NCBI GenBank assembly: GCA_937870605.1
Contig: CALMZW010000005.1
Span: forward strand, 1-12,402
Source of the DNA: an uncultured Synergistaceae bacterium
GTDB lineage: Bacteria; Synergistota; Synergistia; Synergistales; Aminobacteriaceae
DNA length: 12,402 nt
Direction of reading: 5' to 3'
Below are positions 5,274-9,700 of the stretch, piece after piece (the stretch's first letter is position 1; each line of letters opens with the position of its first letter). The translations under genes were made by a program, and so were the position numbers. A model generated the notes under the pieces. It was not told the origin of the DNA, searched no databases, and saw only the letters and a program-made list of their open reading frames with translations.

Positions 5274-7784
5274 CTATTCCTCCTCTTCGGAAAGCAGCGG
5301 CGTTTCGGCGTCCCGCATCTGCGGCGCCGGGACCGCCTCGCGGCTTACGTCTCCCGGAACGACGCTCACGTCCGCCACCATGTCGCCCTCGTCGAGCCGC
5401 ACCGTGATGGATCCCGTCGCGCCGCGGCTGAGCAAAGGAATTTCCGACGCCGCGACGCGGATCATCCGGCCGCGGTTCGTGATGGCGATGACTTCGTCGT
5501 CTTCGGAGACGCCCCAGCATCCGACGAGAACGCCGGTCTTGCGCCCGAGGTTCATCGCGCGCACGCCGCCGCCGCCCCGGTGATGGGTCGTGAAGTCGTC
5601 GTATTCCGTGCGTTTTCCGACGCCCCGCTGGCTGATGATGAGCGACGTTTTTGCGGGGTGCACGATGTCGCACCCGATCACGCAGTCTCCCGGATCGAGT
5701 CGCACCGCGCGGACGCCCCGGGCGCTGCGTCCCATGGACCGGAACTCCACCTCCGGAACGCGGAGCGCCTGTCCCTTTTCCGTCATGAGCAGAAGATCGT
5801 CCGAACCGGATGTGAGGCGCACCTTGGCGATCTCGTCCCCTTCGTCCAGGGAGAGCACCCGCTTCCCGGCACGCGTGAGGCAGGCGAGTTCCGAAATAGC
5901 CAGACGCTTGGCCGTTCCGTTCCGGGTGATGAGGAATATGAACTTCGAGTCTTCCACGCCGCGGCCGTACATCGAGACGACGCGCTCGTTCTCCTCGATG
6001 GAGACGAACTTCGAGACGTGGCGTCCCTTTCCGTTTTTCGACTCCGGAATCATGTATCCCTTGACCGCCAGCACGCGCCCCTTGGAGGTGAACAGGAAGA
6101 TGTCCTTGTGCGTGTTCGTCACCGCGAGGATCATGATCTCGTCCTCTTCCGGCACCGACGCCCCCTTGCGCCCCTTTCCGCCCCGCCCCTGGAGGGAATA
6201 CTCCTCGAGGCTCTTTCTGCGGAGGAAGCCGTCCTTCGAGAGGACCACGACGATATCCGTTTCGGGGATGAGGTCTTCATCCGCCATCTCCCGCTCGGCT
6301 TCCATGATCTGCGTCTTGCGGTCGTCGCCGAAACGCCGTCCGACATCCGAAAGTTCGTCGCGGATCACCGCGTCGAGCAGCTTCGGGTTTTCGAGGATCG
6401 ACGTAAAGTATTCGATGTCGGCAAGCAACTGCTTCAGCTCTTCCTCGAGCTTCTCGCGTTCGAGTCCCGTAAGGCGCTGGAGGCGCAATTCGAGGATCGA
6501 CTGCGCCTGGAGGGGCGAGAACTCCAGTTCGTTCACAAGCGCGTCCCTGGCGTCCTGCGTCGTTTTGGAAGCGCGGATCAGCGCGATGACCCGGTCGATC
6601 ATATCGAGCGCCTTCACGAGGCCTTCGACGATGTGCTCGCGGGCCTTCGCCTTGTCGAGCCGGAAGGTCGTCCGGCGACGAACCACGTCCCGCCGGTGAT
6701 CCAGATAGATCCGAAGCAGGTCCATCATCGGAAGGACGCACGGCTTGCCGCCCACGAGCGCGAGATTGATCACGCCGAACGTCGACTGAAGCTGCGTCCG
6801 CCGGTACAGTTGCCGCAGCACGAGGTTCGGATCCCCCTCGCGCGAGAGTTCGAGCACGATGCGCATGCCGTCCCGGTCCGATTCGTCCCGGATGTCCGAC
6901 ACGCCGTCGATATGCTTCTCCTGCACGGACTGGACGATCGTCTCGATGAGCAGCGTCTTGTTGACCATATAGGGGATTTCCGTGATGACGACGGCCGTCT
7001 TGCCGCGTTTGCCCTCTTCGACGTGCGTCTTTCCGCGAACGATGAGCTTGCCCCTGCCGGTGCGGGCCGCGTCCACGATCCCCTCGCGGCCGAGAATGAT
7101 GCCGCCCGTCGGGAAATCGGGTCCGGGAAGGCGCGTGAGGATCTCCCCGAGATCGGGGTCGTCCGAATCGATCAGATAGCAGAGCGCGTCCGCGACTTCC
7201 CTGAGGTTGTGCGGGGGCATGTTCGTCGCCATGCCGACGGCGATTCCGGTGCTTCCGTTCACGAGAAGGTTCGGAATCGCGGCCGGGAGGTACATGGGCT
7301 CCTTCAGGGACTCGTCGAAGTTCGGCGCCCATTCGACCGTGTTCTCCTCGATGTCCGCAAGCATGAACTCTCCATGCTCGTCGAGGCGCGCTTCCGTATA
7401 CCGCATCGCCGCAGGGGGATCGCCGTCGATGGAGCCGAAGTTGCCCTGTCCGTCAACGAGCGTGTAGCGCATGCTGAAGTCCTGCGCCAGACGCGCCATC
7501 GTATCGTAGATTGACGCGTCTCCGTGCGGGTGGTACTTGCCCATCGTTTCGCCGACCACGCGCGCGGATTTCTTGTACGCCGTGTTGTGCCGCAACCCGA
7601 GTTCCATCATCGCGAACAGGACCCGGCGCTGCACGGGCTTGAGTCCGTCCCGGGCGTCGGGCAGCGCCCGGCCCACGATGACGCTCATCGCGTAGTCCAG
7701 ATAGCTGTGCTTGATCTCCTCGACCAGCGGCAGGGAAACGACCTTGCCGAAGAGAGGTTCGCTCTGCTTTTCTTCCTTATCCAT
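5274..7784 (-). CDS. gyrA: DNA gyrase subunit A
   Basis: GyrA cuts and rejoins DNA and, with GyrB, introduces negative supercoils using ATP. The 836 residues cover the whole family layout: the N-terminal block SYLDYAMSVIVGRALPDARD at 27-46, the quinolone-resistance region KYHPHGDASIYDT at 83-95, the catalytic Tyr129 in AMRYTE, the tower and coiled coil to about residue 500, and the beta-pinwheel C-terminal domain from about 520. The GyrA box at 532-538 reads QGRGGKG, marking it as gyrase and not ParC, though the second residue is usually Arg. Residue 90, equivalent to E. coli Ser83, is Ala, while Asp94 (E. coli Asp87) is kept. The tail is acidic (LLSEEEE). Start: GGAGGAG at 7792-7798, well spaced from the ATG. 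It heads an operon with psd 4 bp downstream. gyrB is not in the window. Confidence 0.97.
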   Translation of the reverse strand: MDKEEKQSEPLFGKVVSLPLVEEIKHSYLDYAMSVIVGRALPDARDGLKPVQRRVLFAMMELGLRHNTAYKKSARVVGETMGKYHPHGDASIYDTMARLAQDFSMRYTLVDGQGNFGSIDGDPPAAMRYTEARLDEHGEFMLADIEENTVEWAPNFDESLKEPMYLPAAIPNLLVNGSTGIAVGMATNMPPHNLREVADALCYLIDSDDPDLGEILTRLPGPDFPTGGIILGREGIVDAARTGRGKLIVRGKTHVEEGKRGKTAVVITEIPYMVNKTLLIETIVQSVQEKHIDGVSDIRDESDRDGMRIVLELSREGDPNLVLRQLYRRTQLQSTFGVINLALVGGKPCVLPMMDLLRIYLDHRRDVVRRRTTFRLDKAKAREHIVEGLVKALDMIDRVIALIRASKTTQDARDALVNELEFSPLQAQSILELRLQRLTGLEREKLEEELKQLLADIEYFTSILENPKLLDAVIRDELSDVGRRFGDDRKTQIMEAEREMADEDLIPETDIVVVLSKDGFLRRKSLEEYSLQGRGGKGRKGASVPEEDEIMILAVTNTHKDIFLFTSKGRVLAVKGYMIPESKNGKGRHVSKFVSIEENERVVSMYGRGVEDSKFIFLITRNGTAKRLAISELACLTRAGKRVLSLDEGDEIAKVRLTSGSDDLLLMTEKGQALRVPEVEFRSMGRSARGVRAVRLDPGDCVIGCDIVHPAKTSLIISQRGVGKRTEYDDFTTHHRGGGGVRAMNLGRKTGVLVGCWGVSEDDEVIAITNRGRMIRVAASEIPLLSRGATGSITVRLDEGDMVADVSVVPGDVSREAVPAPQMRDAETPLLSEEEE

Positions 7785-7845
7785 ATAAAGACTCCTCCAC
7801 CTGCCATTCCCGTTTCCGGGGAACGATCATAGATATAACCGGTTT

Positions 7846-7854
7846 ATTGTATCA
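7846..7854 (-). promoter_or_regulatory. Extended -10 promoter of the gyrA-psd-pssA operon
   Basis: On the minus strand this reads TGATACAAT, an extended -10 (TGn plus TACAAT, one mismatch from TATAAT). A start site near 7839 gives a leader of about 55 bases before gyrA. The -35 position (about 7869-7874) reads TCGGAC, which is poor and lies inside the hairpin at 7861-7890. The identical nine bases occur upstream of the nitroreductase pair at 9076-9084. Confidence 0.5.
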
Positions 7855-7860
7855 CGAAGA

Positions 7861-7890
7861 GAGGGACCGTCCGAATAACGGCGGTCCCTC
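7861..7890 (-). terminator. Hairpin after the nitroreductase genes, probable weak terminator
   Basis: GAGGGACCG and CGGTCCCTC are perfect 9-bp inverted repeats, extended inward by a CCG/CGG pair of arms around an AATAA loop with one bulged base. On the minus strand the stem is followed by TCTCTTCG, only a weak U-tract. It lies 40 bases past the stop of the 7930-8463 gene and just upstream of the gyrA promoter. It probably ends nitroreductase transcription, but its overlap with the gyrA -35 region leaves room for an operator role. Confidence 0.55.
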
Positions 7891-7929
7891 CGTCCCTGCG
7901 TCATTTTCACTGTCGACGGGCGCGAAGGA

Positions 7930-8463
7930 TCAGCCCCAGACGTTTCTGTGAATCCGTTCTTCGTTCACGCCCCTGTGGGGGTCCTTCGCCTCGTCGCCAT
8001 ACCCCAGGGCCGCAATCGCAACGATCTTCACATGCGGCGGCGGGCCGAAAACCGGCGTGACCCGCTCCTCGCGCGGATGCCGGTCCATCACCTTGAGCCA
8101 CACGCCTTCGAGTCCGAGCGCGCGCGCCGCGATGAGAATATTCTCCATCGCCGCCGCGGCGTCCTCGATCCAGGCCATGTCCCCTTCGGGCATGATCGAT
8201 GTGTCGGCGCACACGGCGATGGCAAGCGGCGCGGTCTCCATGGCCTTGCCGGAATCGTGGGCCTTCGCCAGCGCGTCGAGCGTCGCGCGGTCGTCCACGA
8301 CGATGAAGTGCAGCGGGCGCCGGTTATGGGCGCTCGGCGCCGCGAACGCGCACTCCAGAAGCGTCGTGACCATCTCGGGAATGACCGCGTTCGGAAGAAA
8401 CTTCCGGACGCTCCTCCTTCCGAGGATGAATCCGATCGTCGGGTCTATGTGAAAGTTCGTCAT
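7930..8463 (-). CDS. Nitroreductase-family FMN protein (second of the pair)
   Basis: This 177-residue protein belongs to the small FMN-dependent NAD(P)H nitroreductase family. FMN-phosphate residues appear as GRRSVRKF at 15-22, followed by CAFAAPSAHNRRPLHF (the PSAxNxRP motif that contacts the flavin), AAAAMENILIAARALGLEGVW (the dimer-interface helix and flavin loop) and the C-terminal ALGYG. Such proteins are cytosolic homodimers that pass two electrons to nitro compounds, quinones or flavin; the true substrate cannot be read from sequence. It begins 3 bases after the stop of the upstream paralogue at 8467, and GGAGG at 8477-8481, inside that gene's end, lies 10 bases before its ATG, so the two are one operon. 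It is a shorter relative of the flavin reductase/nitroreductase class, similar in length to its neighbour. Confidence 0.9.
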   Translation of the reverse strand: MTNFHIDPTIGFILGRRSVRKFLPNAVIPEMVTTLLECAFAAPSAHNRRPLHFIVVDDRATLDALAKAHDSGKAMETAPLAIAVCADTSIMPEGDMAWIEDAAAAMENILIAARALGLEGVWLKVMDRHPREERVTPVFGPPPHVKIVAIAALGYGDEAKDPHRGVNEERIHRNVWG

Positions 8464-8466
8464 CGT

Positions 8467-8994
8467 CTACCAGCCTCCAAGGTGCAGCGCTCCGTCCGGA
8501 ATGCCGCTGTGGGGTTCCTTTTGTTCCTTGCCGTAGCCCAGCGCCGCCACGCCGAGAACGGCGATCCGGTCCGGAATTCCGAGGAGATCCCGTATCCGCG
8601 CCTCCTGCCCCGGGGCATGCCGGACGCCGATCCACACGCCGCCGAGGGAGAGCGCGTGCGCGGCCAGAAGCAGGTTCTCCATGGCCGCGGAACAGTCTTC
8701 CTCCCAGTATCGCGCAGCGAAGTCGCTCTTGTCGGGCTCCCCGCACACCACGACCGCAAGCGGCGCCTCGAACATCATCTTCGCGTACGGATGCCCCTCC
8801 GCCATCGCGCTCAGCAGTCTTCGCTCCGTGACGACCACGAAATGGCACGGCCTGACGTTCGCGGCGCTCGGCGCGGCGCAGGCGCACTCGATGAGCAACT
8901 CCACGGTCTCCGTGTCCACGGGGCGATCCTCGAACCGCCGGATGCTCCGTCGTCCCAGAATGGCGCGTACTGCTTCGTTTTCCCGAATACCCAT
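8467..8994 (-). CDS. Nitroreductase-family FMN protein (first of the pair)
   Basis: This 175-residue paralogue of the next gene carries ILGRRSIRRF at 12-21, CAAPSAANVRPCHF, SAAMENLLLAAHALSLGGVW and ALGYG, the same four flavin-site and dimer landmarks in the same order. By eye the two are clearly homologous through their full length, suggesting an old tandem duplication with divergence; the middle segment (here KSDFAARYWEEDC) differs most. Start choice: the frame extends to a GTG at 9018, but GGGAGG at 9002-9007 sits 7 bases before the ATG at 8994 and is the better signal. Transcription probably starts from the TGATACAAT promoter at 9076-9084, giving a leader of about 75 bases. It is divergent from the PfpI-family gene across 157 bp. 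The substrate is unknown. Confidence 0.9.
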   Translation of the reverse strand: MGIRENEAVRAILGRRSIRRFEDRPVDTETVELLIECACAAPSAANVRPCHFVVVTERRLLSAMAEGHPYAKMMFEAPLAVVVCGEPDKSDFAARYWEEDCSAAMENLLLAAHALSLGGVWIGVRHAPGQEARIRDLLGIPDRIAVLGVAALGYGKEQKEPHSGIPDGALHLGGW

Positions 8995-9075
8995 TTCCGG
9001 GCCTCCCTTCCGATTCACTCCGCTCCCCGTCCGACGCCGGACATCCGTCCTTTCGGAACAGGGTCCTATGCGATG

Positions 9076-9084
9076 ATTGTATCA
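9076..9084 (-). promoter_or_regulatory. Extended -10 promoter of the nitroreductase pair
   Basis: The minus strand reads TGATACAAT, identical over nine bases to the element upstream of gyrA. No convincing -35 is present. It points away from the TATAAT at 9097-9102, so the two divergent promoters overlap within about 30 bp. Confidence 0.5.
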
Positions 9085-9087
9085 GAA

Positions 9088-9127
9088 CGAAACGGCTATA
9101 ATGGAGTCGTTTCGCAAAACGGAAACG
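9088..9127. repeat. AAACG inverted and direct repeat cluster, candidate operator
   Basis: CGAAACG at 9088-9094 and CGTTTCG at 9108-9114 form a perfect 7-bp inverted repeat whose half-sites are 20 bp apart centre to centre, about two DNA turns. The TATAAT box lies between them. Further AAACG units follow at 9117-9121 and 9123-9127. The layout suits binding of a dimeric or cooperative regulator controlling the divergent promoters; this is inferred from spacing only. Confidence 0.45.
9097..9102 (+). promoter_or_regulatory. -10 box of the PfpI-family gene
   Basis: A consensus TATAAT on the plus strand, within GGCTATAATGG, 50 bases before the chosen ATG. The nearest TTG-containing stretch (TTGTAT at 9077-9082) has only a 14-base spacer, so the -35 is weak. 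The expected start site is near 9109. This box lies inside the upstream extension of the reading frame, which argues against any start before it. Confidence 0.5.
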
Positions 9128-9151
9128 CTGATGAGAGGGAGGGGAAAACGG

Positions 9152-9682
9152 ATGGGCAGACAGGTCGCCATTCTGGTGGAAAGCGATTTCAACGATCTCG
9201 AATACTGGTATCCGTACTACCGGCTCGTCGAGGAGGGGTACGATCCCCTCGTCGTCGCGCCCGTGGCGCCGCGGCAATATCAGGGGAAATCCGGAACGTT
9301 CGCGGATGCGGCGTATACCCCGCGAAGCATCGACTTCGATCTCGCGGCCGTGGTCATCCCCGGAGGGTGGGCTCCGGACCGGATACGGATGTCCCAGGAA
9401 ATGGTGGCGCTCGTGCAGCGCGTGTACGCCTCGGGAGGCATCGTGGCCTCCATCTGTCACGGAGGCAGCGTCCTCGTCTCGGCCGGAATCCTGAAGGGGC
9501 TGAAGGCCACAAGTTACGCAAGCGTTCGGGACGATATGATCCTCGCGGGCGCGGAGTGGGTGGACGAGCCGGTGGTCGTCTGCGGACGGCTGATCACGAG
9601 CCGGAAACCGGCGGACCTTCCGCTCTTCGCGAAGGCCCTGCTGCACGCCCTCGGCCCCGCGGAAACGATCGGTCCGAAGTAA
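9152..9682 (+). CDS. DJ-1/PfpI-family protein
   Basis: This 176-residue cytosolic protein aligns well with Pyrococcus PfpI: VESDFNDLEYWYPYYRL at 9-25, VVIPGGWAPDRIRM at 67-80, VASICHGGSVLVSAG at 98-112, TSYASVRDDMILAGAEWVDEPVVV, and a C-terminal TSRKPADLP. The family's nucleophile elbow is present as Cys102-His103, with Glu10 as the acidic partner. PfpI relatives have been described as proteases and as glyoxalase or deglycase-like enzymes; sequence alone does not decide. Start: the frame is open back to 9077, but GGGAGG at 9137-9142 lies 9 bases before the ATG at 9152, and the TATAAT at 9097 excludes the earlier starts. It is divergent from the nitroreductase pair and 18 bp upstream of the AddB-like gene, with which it may be co-transcribed. 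Confidence 0.92.
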   Translation: MGRQVAILVESDFNDLEYWYPYYRLVEEGYDPLVVAPVAPRQYQGKSGTFADAAYTPRSIDFDLAAVVIPGGWAPDRIRMSQEMVALVQRVYASGGIVASICHGGSVLVSAGILKGLKATSYASVRDDMILAGAEWVDEPVVVCGRLITSRKPADLPLFAKALLHALGPAETIGPK

Positions 9683-9700
9683 CGCGGGGCGGTTCCGCGC

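Noticed and set aside
5262..7514. A 750-codon open frame on the plus strand across gyrA
   Set aside because: It is the antisense shadow of a strongly conserved GyrA. Its translation is rich in Arg, His and Asp, as expected from GC-rich antisense frames, with no recognisable motif.
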